56,776 nt of DNA from Collinsella aerofaciens. Lineage in GTDB: Bacteria; Actinomycetota; Coriobacteriia; Coriobacteriales; Coriobacteriaceae. The translations under genes and the position numbers were made by a program. A model generated the notes under the pieces. That model did no database searches. It saw only the letters and a list, made by a program, of their open reading frames with translations, and was not told the DNA's origin. Location: contig NZ_JADNHZ010000019.1 in assembly GCF_015554145.1 (NCBI RefSeq), positions 1 to 56,776 on the forward strand, in the 5' to 3' direction. Positions within the stretch are counted from its first letter, which is position 1, and each line of letters begins with the position of its first letter. This document shows positions 1 to 6,483 of this stretch, in pieces.

Positions 1-2
1 GA

Positions 3-533
3 ATCCGGCGCATCCGCGTTGGCGCGATTGGCGAAAATACGTTGGTGAAAATGGTGAAAAATATATTGACGCTAACAGAGGTACGACCGCACGTGCTGCA
101 CCTCATGCGCGGAGGGGTATTCGACATCGCGGGAACCACGGTTCTTACCATGGGCGGAGCCGCGAGCAACGACAGGCAGTATCGCAAGGAGGGGAGGAGC
201 TGGTGGCCCGAGGAGATGCCGAGCGAGGAAGAGACGGAACACTGCCGCTCCTCGCTCAGCCGCGTGGGTTGGAAGGTCGACTGCGTTGTGACTCATGAGG
301 CCCCTGCCGCCCTGGCGGAGAAGCTGTGCCGCGAGCGCGGGCGCGAGTATCGGGGCGACCGGCTTCAGCGATTCCTTGCCGAGCTCGACGGTCAGCTCGG
401 CTACCGCGCCTGGTTCTTCGGCCACTACCACGACGACAAATGGTGCGACGCCAAGCACCGCCTGATCTACCGAGACATCGTGTCGATCGAAGATGCCGCG
501 CTCGGTTCTAGAAACCTTCTGGAAGCGCTCTAG
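3..533 (+). CDS. Metallophosphoesterase, C-terminal part (cut by window start)
   Basis: The frame is open from the first base, so the N-terminus lies outside the window; the TTG at 42 is only an internal candidate start. The visible part carries the late motifs of calcineurin-like phosphoesterases: PHVLHLMRG and MGGA, then VVTHEAP and, near the end, FFGHYHDD, whose histidines normally help bind the two metal ions. The early GD and GNHE motifs of the family would lie upstream. Such enzymes hydrolyse phosphomono- or diesters in the cytoplasm; the substrate cannot be told. The gene lies in the accessory element that ends near 4100, so it is probably cargo. Confidence 0.75.
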   Translation: MRRIRVGAIGENTLVKMVKNILTLTEVRPHVLHLMRGGVFDIAGTTVLTMGGAASNDRQYRKEGRSWWPEEMPSEEETEHCRSSLSRVGWKVDCVVTHEAPAALAEKLCRERGREYRGDRLQRFLAELDGQLGYRAWFFGHYHDDKWCDAKHRLIYRDIVSIEDAALGSRNLLEAL

Positions 534-575
534 AAGATTCCTAGAAATCAGCAGCCCGACAGGAGAAGCACGGGG

Positions 576-1145
576 CTACTCGCCCTTCATCTGGGTCATG
601 ACCTCGACCTTGGCCTCGGCCACAGCCGCCCGCTGCTCGGCTACAGCGAGGCGGTCCTTGAGGGCGGCGACCTCGGCCGTCAGGTCGCGCTGGGCCAGGA
701 GCGCATCGCTCAGCTCGGCTTGGGCTTTCAACGCGGCGTCACGCTCGACGCGCAGACGCTCGATCTCATCGGACATGGCCTCAGCCTCGGCGTGGAGCTG
801 GACGACCTGCCTGCTGAGCTCCCTGGCATCGGCGAGGTATCTGACGCTCGCGGCATGGAGCTCATTGTTCTCGAGCTCCATGCTCGCGGTGTCGAGCTCG
901 AACTTCTCCTCGATAAAGGCGACCCGCTCATTGCAGTCGGCCTCAAGTCTTTCGTTCCGGTCTCTCGCCTCGACGAGCTTGCGGTTGAATTCGTCGAGCT
1001 GGGCCCTGAGTAACGCGTTCTCGGTTCTGAGGTCGCCCGTCTCGCGCAGCAGCTTCTCCCGCCACGTCGCCTCGATTCGCTCGGCGGCCTCATCGAGGAC
1101 GGACTTCACGCCGTAGATCTCCCTGATTTTCTTCTCGTCTGCCAT
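576..1145 (-). CDS. Coiled-coil protein of unknown function
   Basis: I do not recognise a family. The 189-residue product starts MADEKKIREIYG; this ATG is chosen over one 15 nt upstream because GGAG sits 9 nt before it. From about residue 35 to the end it is almost entirely Glu/Lys/Arg/Leu/Ala heptads, so a long coiled coil is expected, with no signal peptide or membrane segment. Such proteins in mobile elements may be structural, partition-like or regulatory, but nothing here decides between these. It is convergent with the phosphoesterase fragment and belongs to the integrated element. A small hairpin lies in its leader. Confidence 0.6.
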   Translation of the reverse strand: MADEKKIREIYGVKSVLDEAAERIEATWREKLLRETGDLRTENALLRAQLDEFNRKLVEARDRNERLEADCNERVAFIEEKFELDTASMELENNELHAASVRYLADARELSRQVVQLHAEAEAMSDEIERLRVERDAALKAQAELSDALLAQRDLTAEVAALKDRLAVAEQRAAVAEAKVEVMTQMKGE

Positions 1146-1169
1146 GGTGCGGCACTCCAATCAACAACG

Positions 1170-1188
1170 GGCATGGCTCCGCCATGCC
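1170..1188 (-). promoter_or_regulatory. Short perfect hairpin in the leader of the coiled-coil gene
   Basis: Arms GGCATGGC and GCCATGCC are separated by three bases, ending about 11 nt upstream of the GGAG ribosome-binding site of the coiled-coil gene. It could be an operator or an mRNA hairpin. No T-run follows on either strand, so a terminator is unlikely. Confidence 0.3.
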
Positions 1189-1408
1189 ATATGGCTGGGA
1201 ACAATGCACGGCCGCTGTTGATTTGTGTTCGCCCTGCAATCGGTGAGTTCTAAAAGGCGTCTCAAGTCATGCATTCACGCAGGTTTTCGGTTGGAGAAAT
1301 ACCGCACGTTTTCATGGTATCACGCGCCTTAAAGACCATGAATGGACGGCCATATCGATTCGTTGAAAATGGCACCTACGACGTGTTGGTGGCGGGAGAG
1401 TGATGGCG

Positions 1409-1657
1409 TTAAAGATGTCGAGAATGATTATGGGATTGTTTTAGATGCGGGCATGAAAAAGGGTCGAATCGAAGTGTCTGGCCGGACGCCAATTGTCCGG
1501 GAACTGTTTCGGTTCGGCCCTGTTTCATTTTACATCCGCGGCATGTTTTTGTAGACGCCTGGCGATTACCGACCTTCACGACCTCGATGACGGTTTCCCC
1601 GTCCTCGATTCTTGCCAGATTGCGGTGGACATCGCTGCGCGAACGGCCGGATATCAT
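1409..1657 (-). pseudogene. Possible remnant of a Phd/YefM-like antitoxin
   Basis: The first 35 residues contain VHRNLARIEDGETVIEVV followed by KVGNRQA. This resembles the N-x-L...E-x-GETV...G-x-x-x-A core of prevent-host-death antitoxins, which bind DNA and neutralise a partner toxin. The rest of the frame is Cys/Lys/Thr-rich and does not look like a protein, so if the resemblance is real the gene is truncated or frameshifted. No partner toxin is visible. The inverted repeat 1659-1698 lies directly before the start codon, where such antitoxins often have their operator. The resemblance is short and could be chance. Confidence 0.2.
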
Positions 1658-1658
1658 T

Positions 1659-1698
1659 TGAGCCAGAATCCTCTTCTATTGAAGCGGATTCTGGCTCA
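1659..1698. terminator. Strong hairpin, terminator-like on the plus strand
   Basis: Perfect 13-bp arms (TGAGCCAGAATCC and its complement) enclose a 14-nt loop. On the plus strand GTGGTTTTT follows within a few bases, as in an intrinsic terminator. On the minus strand it lies between the winged-helix gene and the antitoxin-like frame, where an A-run precedes it, so it may act in both directions or serve as an operator. Confidence 0.5.
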
Positions 1699-1754
1699 GT
1701 GGTTTTTAACTCGGTTGTTTGACAGAAGCCCACGTCGATAGTCGGTCTGTGGAC

Positions 1755-2141
1755 TTAAGATTTCGGGGGCTCCCAAGCGTTTTCGATCGCGGCACGGTAG
1801 ATTGCAGCGTAATTAAGCATCCAGCTGCCATCGCCCGCTTTTTGAATAAACCCCTTATCTTTCAAAGAGGTATAGGCCCGGGAGATCGTGTTCTTACTCA
1901 GGTGGTAGCGCTCCTCAATCCATTTGCTTTTTGCGTAAAAGCCCATGGCTCGTTTGTTTTTGGAAGGATTTCCAAGCTTCCATACTAGGCCGAGGATGAG
2001 GCGCTCGGCAGCGACAGTGGTGGCGCAACACGCCCAGTCGGGCACCGAAATAAAATTCGCGTTATCCATTTTCCTTCTAATCTCTCGTTGCTCAGTAACA
2101 TCATTGGAATATTTGTCGGCAATTGACGGTAGCTCGCTCAT
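1755..2141 (-). CDS. Winged-helix DNA-binding protein of the integrated element
   Basis: The 128-residue product has a C-terminal winged-helix pattern at about residues 75-110 (KWIEERYHLSKNTISRAYTS, then LKDKGFIQK), where a recognition helix is followed by a turn and wing. The N-terminal half has no motif I know. Such proteins in integrated elements act as replication-initiation or transcription regulators; which applies here is not visible. It lies 9 nt downstream of the excisionase-like gene on the same strand and is probably co-transcribed with it. Codon use is less G+C-biased than in the core genes to the right, fitting acquired DNA. Confidence 0.6.
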   Translation of the reverse strand: MSELPSIADKYSNDVTEQREIRRKMDNANFISVPDWACCATTVAAERLILGLVWKLGNPSKNKRAMGFYAKSKWIEERYHLSKNTISRAYTSLKDKGFIQKAGDGSWMLNYAAIYRAAIENAWEPPKS

Positions 2142-2150
2142 GTTTACCGC

Positions 2151-2396
2151 CTAGTCAAGGTGGGCGGTACGACCTTCGAGCTGCTTGAAAAGTTCGTAGA
2201 ATGAGCTTTCAAACATGTAATTCGAGCGATGGATTTGGATGAGCTTGCCGGACTCGCGCATAAACTTGCGCGCGGTATTTTCGCTCCAGCCAGTGAGTTC
2301 GCGGATATCGTTAACGCGGAGCAACCGATCGCACTGAGCGGCACCAGTGGGGAAAGTCGGTGTGGACGCCTGAGTGCTAATCTGTGGAGTAGCCAT
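2151..2396 (-). CDS. Excisionase-like helix-turn-helix protein
   Basis: The 81-residue product has one compact DNA-binding region at residues 25-65: LLRVNDIRELTGWSENTARK, then a wing-like segment ending IQIHRSNYMF. This is the MerR/Xis-like fold of small recombination directionality factors, which bend attachment-site DNA and steer the integrase toward excision. Its position between the integrase and the next element gene supports that role. The start has an AAAGGAT ribosome-binding site 9 nt upstream. The leader contains a long imperfect hairpin. It could alternatively be a plain repressor. Confidence 0.6.
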   Translation of the reverse strand: MATPQISTQASTPTFPTGAAQCDRLLRVNDIRELTGWSENTARKFMRESGKLIQIHRSNYMFESSFYELFKQLEGRTAHLD

Positions 2397-2418
2397 GATG
2401 AGCTATCCTTTCAATGAG

Positions 2419-2470
2419 GGCCCTCCCTGTGCTTGTAAGACTTACCAGGTTCATAAGCACTTGGGGGGCC
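2419..2470. promoter_or_regulatory. Long imperfect hairpin upstream of the excisionase-like gene
   Basis: Arms 2419-2434 and 2455-2470 pair over 14 of 16 positions, with one 2x2 internal loop. On the plus strand GGTTTTTATG follows directly, like an intrinsic terminator. On the minus strand it lies in the 5' leader about 12 nt before the ribosome-binding site, where it could act as an operator or as an RNA control element. Confidence 0.4.
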
Positions 2471-2614
2471 GGTTTTTATGACTACATGCGTAGCCATCTG
2501 ACAGCTTTAGAATCTATTAAAACTCATTAGATGTCAATCAAATAAAGCGTTTACCTGCGGAAATAGTAGTATAGTACCGTAATATTATTGATGAAACGAT
2601 GAATGAACAACATG

Positions 2615-3862
2615 CTATTTCTCGCTTTTCTGTATATAGGCGTTGATGAAGTCTTCGTAGCCTTTAACTGCTTTTATTTCTGATTGTTGAACGAGGCTTG
2701 TATACGTTTTGAGCGTGATATTGGGGTCCGCGTGGCCAAGAATACCTTGCACGCTTCTAACGTCCGATCCGTTCGCCAGCATAAAAGTGCTTACACAATG
2801 CCTGAGCTGATGCGGGCAGATGCCCTTATATAGTTTTCCGCCAGTCGAATTGTTCGGCTCATAGATTCCAAGATTGCAGCTAACTGCGAAATCGCGAAAC
2901 CAATGGTTGAAGATGTAGTTTTTCATGTGACAGACAGTAGGGACCCCCTGCTTGACAGCAATATCGCTAATGATGGGAGTGCTGCCAGTCTGGGACAGCC
3001 CCAGAGAGGCCAGGAGCTCTTTTTGTATGGCTGACCATGATTGAAGACGTTCGGCCAAGGTCTCTCCAACGGGGATTTTGCGTTGGCTTTCTTGTGACTT
3101 GGGTGCCCTCAGTTCATGGTCGTTGGTGTACTGCCTGTCAATTTTCAAGGTTTTATTGGCAGGGTCCCAATCGCGCCATTCGAGGCCCAGCATCTCGCCT
3201 TTTCGCATACCCGTATACACTAGTACTAGCGTACCAACAGCTTCGGCGGTGAGCTCAATGTGTTGAAGATGTGTGCATAGGGTAGCTACTTGGTCGATTG
3301 TCAGTGATTCTCTTTTGTTGCGTGGTCTGCGAACATGAACGGTAGCGCAGGGGTTTCGGTCAATTATTCTCTTTGCGACTGCATTCGACAGAATCTGACG
3401 CAGTTTCGAATTGATTCGTACAAGCTCTGATGGTTTGTATTTTCCCGTACGACGAGCTTCGGCATATGCTTCTTCGATTAGATCGGGAGTTAGCCCCTCA
3501 ATTGTCTGAAACGCACCGAATAGGTCTTCGATATGCCTGCAATCGTACGCTTCTCTTTCATAGCTCGTTGGCGCAAGTTCGGTGTCCCTATTTTCATGAA
3601 AGGCCCAGCAGTAGGACGCAAGCAAAGTGGGCTTTTTAGTTTTAGTGATCGTGCCAGAGGAGTTGATTTCAGCCAGCTTGGCCTGCATTGCAGCCCTAGC
3701 TTCTGTTTTAGTCTTGCAACGAACCGTATAAGTTGGGGATCGTTTGTAGCGCCCCGTCTTAGGGTCCTTGATCCCAAGTGAGAAATAATAGCGGTAGGTG
3801 TTAGGTGACCTCTTGTCTTTCCAACACGTGCCTCTTCCGCTAATGAGTGGCTGTTCTGCCAT
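2615..3862 (-). CDS. Tyrosine-type site-specific integrase
   Basis: A 415-residue phage/ICE-type integrase. The N-terminal arm-binding region (residues 1-60, KRSPTYTVRCKTKTEA) is followed by a SAM-like core-binding domain (about 65-165) and the catalytic domain. Catalytic residues are visible: Arg in TGMRKGEML, His and Arg in HQLRH, His in GHADPN and the nucleophilic Tyr in TLKTYTSL. It would recombine the element with a tRNA-Arg(CCU) gene, whose 3' fragment lies 190 nt upstream of the start. GGAGTG precedes the ATG. Length and all four motifs are intact, so the enzyme is probably functional. Confidence 0.95.
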   Translation of the reverse strand: MAEQPLISGRGTCWKDKRSPNTYRYYFSLGIKDPKTGRYKRSPTYTVRCKTKTEARAAMQAKLAEINSSGTITKTKKPTLLASYCWAFHENRDTELAPTSYEREAYDCRHIEDLFGAFQTIEGLTPDLIEEAYAEARRTGKYKPSELVRINSKLRQILSNAVAKRIIDRNPCATVHVRRPRNKRESLTIDQVATLCTHLQHIELTAEAVGTLVLVYTGMRKGEMLGLEWRDWDPANKTLKIDRQYTNDHELRAPKSQESQRKIPVGETLAERLQSWSAIQKELLASLGLSQTGSTPIISDIAVKQGVPTVCHMKNYIFNHWFRDFAVSCNLGIYEPNNSTGGKLYKGICPHQLRHCVSTFMLANGSDVRSVQGILGHADPNITLKTYTSLVQQSEIKAVKGYEDFINAYIQKSEK

Positions 3863-4054
3863 CTTTGCACTCCGTTTCTTTGAATAGTTTTCAACAATTC
3901 ATTGAGTGCAGTTTAGCTAAAGCTGTTAGTAATATGTTTGTAAAAGCGTAGGCGCAGCTACCGGAGGCAAAAGACACAAACTGCTATGTTTATCTGCGGT
4001 TATATGATGTTCAATGATGCTTGATGAATGGTAGGGGGTAGCATTAAATCATAT

Positions 4055-4099
4055 CTCCTAAAGCGGGTGTCGACGGTTCGAATCCGCCCGGGGGCACCA
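4055..4099 (+). other. attR: 3' fragment of tRNA-Arg(CCU)
   Basis: From CTCCTAA (anticodon loop, anticodon CCU) through the T-loop TTCGAAT at 4077-4083 to the 3' strand of the acceptor stem and ACCA at 4096-4099, the sequence reads as the last 45 bases of a tRNA. The expected 5' half beginning GCCCCCG is absent upstream, so this is a fragment. Integrases of this class use tRNA 3' ends and leave such a repeat at the far end of the element; the intact tRNA should lie left of the window. Confidence 0.65.
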
Positions 4100-4108
4100 G
4101 AAGATTAT

Positions 4109-4139
4109 AACGGCGTCGCGAGAGCGGCGCCGTTTCTGG
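4109..4139 (+). terminator. Terminator behind the tRNA-Arg fragment
   Basis: An 11-bp stem (AACGGCGTCGC with its partner GCGGCGCCGTT, one G-T pair) and a GAGA tetraloop are followed by TTCTGGTTTG. This fits the original terminator of the tRNA gene. Confidence 0.6.
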
Positions 4140-4208
4140 TTTGTGGGAGCTGCCGACGGATTAGGACCGTCGACACCCGCGTCACCAATTTCCCCGCGGG
4201 GGGGAGTT

Positions 4209-4231
4209 TTCGAATCAGCCCGGGGACACCA
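4209..4231 (+). pseudogene. Decayed second tRNA 3' end
   Basis: TTCGAAT is followed by a T-stem-like CAGCC, an acceptor-like CGGGGAC and ACCA, repeating the spacing of the first tRNA fragment. The T-stem no longer pairs and no 5' half is seen. It is followed, as the first copy is, by GATT, a hairpin and TTCTGGTT, so the module tRNA end plus terminator occurs twice. It may be a relic of a tandem tRNA gene or an older attachment site. Confidence 0.45.
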
Positions 4232-4244
4232 GAGATTGATCGAG

Positions 4245-4280
4245 CCCGGTACACCGTCACGGTACCGGGTTCTTCTGGTT
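4245..4280 (+). terminator. Hairpin behind the decayed tRNA end
   Basis: Arms CCCGGTAC (4245-4252) and GTACCGGG (4262-4269) are followed by TTCTTCTGGTT. It parallels the terminator after the first tRNA fragment. Confidence 0.5.
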
Positions 4281-4290
4281 CATGTCATGT

Positions 4291-4331
4291 CAAAAACGAA
4301 GCGCCCGCTTGCTGGGGGAGCAAGCGGGCGC
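4291..4331 (-). terminator. Intrinsic terminator of the kinase/cell-wall operon
   Basis: Perfect 13-bp arms (4301-4313 and 4319-4331) with a five-base loop are followed on the minus strand by TTCGTTTTTG. It lies 53 nt past the stop codon of the PASTA kinase and should end the six-gene transcript. Confidence 0.85.
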
Positions 4332-4383
4332 CTGTGAGCGAATATGTTTGCGGCGGGAGCCGTAATGGGCGGTGGGGCGGCGA

Positions 4384-6351
4384 CTAGTTGGTCGTACCGG
4401 AATCGTCGCCCGTGCTCGTGCCCGAGCCAGAGCCCGAACCCGAGCCAGAAATCGAAACCGTCAGCGTAATCGTGCTGTCGGTGGACTGCTTGCCGGTGGG
4501 GGAGACGCCCGTAACGGTGGCGTTTTCGTTGCCGCTCACGGGGTTACCGTTCTGATCGCAGAATGCGATGTTGTAGAACCCGGCGTTGTTGAGCGCGGTA
4601 ACGGCGGCGGAGATGCTCTTGCCGTACAGGTTGCCCGGAACGCTGGCTTTGCCGGACTTCTTGGCAATGACGACGGTAATCGTGGCGCCAGGCTTCTGCT
4701 TGCCGCTGGGGTTCCAGCTAATCACGGTGCCCTCGGTAACCGAGTCGTTCTCCTGGTAGCTCACGTCGACGCCAAAGCCTGCCATATCGAGGGCGTTGCG
4801 CGCCTGGGCCTCGGTCATGTCGGTCAGGTCGGGGACGGACGTGGTATCCGGGCCGCTCGAGACCTTGTACGAGATGGTCGTGCCCTTCTCGACTTCCTTA
4901 CCGGCTTCGGTGCCCTGCTCAAAGACCTGGCCCTCATCGGCCTCGTTGGCCTCCTCGGAGGCGTTGCCCTTCAGGCCAACGCTTGCCAGCGCGGCTTCTG
5001 CCTGGTCCTTGGTCAGGCCGACCAGCCGGGGAACCTCGACCTTCTCGGAGGGCTTGGGGCCCTTGGAGATTACCAGGTTCACCTTGGTGCCCTTGGCCTT
5101 CTTGGTGTTGCCGTTGGGCGTCTGCTCGGCGACCTTGCCCTCGTCGACATCGTCGTTGTAGCTTTGGTCGATGGTGCCGACCTCGAGGCCGGCTTCCTTG
5201 ATCTGCTCGACGGCAGTCTGCTGGTCCTTGCCTAGCACATCGGGCACGGTGACCTGCTCGCCGCCAAAGAGTCCTGTGGCAAAGGCCACCACGATACCGA
5301 TGACGGCAACGGCTGCCACCACGGCGGCGATGATCTTGTTCTTGTTGGATTTGGGCTTTTCGACCTCGTAGGAGCCGGTGGAGCCCGAAACCGAGCTACG
5401 GGCGGTATTCTGGCCGCTCACGCCCGAGACGGGACGCACCATGGCGCGCGTCTGATCGGAAAGCTCGCGAGTCTTGGTGGCGCCCAGCTCACCGGGGGCA
5501 CCGATGATGCGCGTGGGCTCCGAGATGTTGACGGCACGGCCCGACAGGTAGCTGTTGAGCACCTGACGCAGCTCGTCGGCGGTCTGGAAGCGGTTTGCCG
5601 GGTCCTTCTCCATGCACTTGAGGATGATGCGCTCAAGGTCGGCGTCGACACCGGAGTTGATCTGGCTCGGCGGAATAGGCAGCTCGTTGACCTGCTTGAG
5701 TGCGACCGAGATAGCGTCGTCACCGTCAAAGGGAACGCGGCCGGTGGCGCACTCGTACATCACGACGCCCAGCGAGTAGATATCCGAGGTGGGGCCGAGG
5801 TCCTGACCACGGGTCTGCTCGGGGCTGACGTAGTGGGCGGTTCCCAGCACGTTGTTGTCTTGCGTGAGGTGGCTGTTCTTGGCGCGCGCGATGCCAAAGT
5901 CCATCACCTTGATGTTGCCGTCTGGCAGCACCATGATGTTCTGCGGCTTAATGTCGCGGTGGATGATCTCGTGCTTGTGGGCGACCGAAAGCGCGGAGCT
6001 GATCTGCGAGCCGATCTGGGCGACCTTCTTGGGGTCGAGGGCGCCGTGGCTCTTGATGCCGCTCTTAAGGTCGGTGCCGCGCAGGTACTCCATGACGATG
6101 TAATAGGTGTCGCCGTCCTTGCCCCAATCGTAGACGCCCACGATATAGGGGGAGGAGAGGCCGGCTGCTGCCTGTGCCTCCTGCTTAAAGCGTGCGGCGA
6201 AGGTTGCGTCGCCAGCATACTGTGGCAGCATGATCTTGACGGCTACCGTGCGGTCGAGGACCTGGTCCTGTGCACGGTAGACGGTCGCCATGCCGCCTGT
6301 TCCCACCTTATCCTTGAGGAGGTATCTTCCCCCGAGGACCCTCTGTTCCAT
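4384..6351 (-). CDS. pknB: PASTA-domain Ser/Thr protein kinase (PknB type)
   Basis: A 655-residue membrane kinase. The cytoplasmic kinase domain spans residues 9-275, with GTGGMATVY, catalytic Lys39, HRDIKPQN (Asp133) and DFG (Asp151). A juxtamembrane linker follows, one TM helix at about 340-361, then four PASTA repeats (about 366-432, 433-499, 500-565, 566-634) and a Gly/Ser tail. PASTA repeats bind muropeptide or lipid II, and the kinase phosphorylates cell-division and wall-synthesis proteins. The ATG at 6351 is preferred because AGGAG lies 5 nt before it; an upstream in-frame TTG at 6474 has no such site. It is the last gene of the operon. Confidence 0.93.
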   Translation of the reverse strand: MEQRVLGGRYLLKDKVGTGGMATVYRAQDQVLDRTVAVKIMLPQYAGDATFAARFKQEAQAAAGLSSPYIVGVYDWGKDGDTYYIVMEYLRGTDLKSGIKSHGALDPKKVAQIGSQISSALSVAHKHEIIHRDIKPQNIMVLPDGNIKVMDFGIARAKNSHLTQDNNVLGTAHYVSPEQTRGQDLGPTSDIYSLGVVMYECATGRVPFDGDDAISVALKQVNELPIPPSQINSGVDADLERIILKCMEKDPANRFQTADELRQVLNSYLSGRAVNISEPTRIIGAPGELGATKTRELSDQTRAMVRPVSGVSGQNTARSSVSGSTGSYEVEKPKSNKNKIIAAVVAAVAVIGIVVAFATGLFGGEQVTVPDVLGKDQQTAVEQIKEAGLEVGTIDQSYNDDVDEGKVAEQTPNGNTKKAKGTKVNLVISKGPKPSEKVEVPRLVGLTKDQAEAALASVGLKGNASEEANEADEGQVFEQGTEAGKEVEKGTTISYKVSSGPDTTSVPDLTDMTEAQARNALDMAGFGVDVSYQENDSVTEGTVISWNPSGKQKPGATITVVIAKKSGKASVPGNLYGKSISAAVTALNNAGFYNIAFCDQNGNPVSGNENATVTGVSPTGKQSTDSTITLTVSISGSGSGSGSGTSTGDDSGTTN

Positions 6352-6483
6352 TCCTGCTCCTAACATAACTATTCGCTCAACGATGTGTGTAGTACCTACG
6401 ATGTGGCCGCTGGGGCCGTGTGGCGCGTTGCCGCTAACTCTTCGGCCGCGGCGCGCCTCGGGTGTCCGATTCAATCATGGGCA

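Larger units (their letters stand above)
1146..1754. other. Gene-poor stretch of the integrated element
   Basis: These 600 bases hold no convincing gene. They contain the 1170-1188 hairpin, a 13-bp-arm hairpin at 1659-1698, and a minus-strand frame at 1409-1657 whose first 35 codons resemble a Phd-type antitoxin. Open frames on the plus strand lack ribosome-binding sites and protein-like composition. Confidence 0.4.
3863..4383. other. Element-chromosome junction
   Basis: No protein gene is seen. The first 190 bases are A+T-rich and must hold the integrase promoter and probably arm-type sites. Then come the tRNA-Arg(CCU) 3' fragment with its terminator, a decayed second tRNA-like end with its own hairpin, and the terminator of the kinase operon. 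A 15-bp perfect inverted repeat links 4063-4077 with 4166-4180. Confidence 0.6.

Noticed and set aside
4028-4100. Complete tRNA gene at the integrase border
   Set aside because: The acceptor 5' strand, D-arm and 5' anticodon strand cannot be found; only the 3' part matches.
4372-5235. Plus-strand frame of 287 codons with Arg/Ala repeats
   Set aside because: It is the complement of the PASTA region and Gly/Ser tail of PknB; the repeats mirror those of the real protein.
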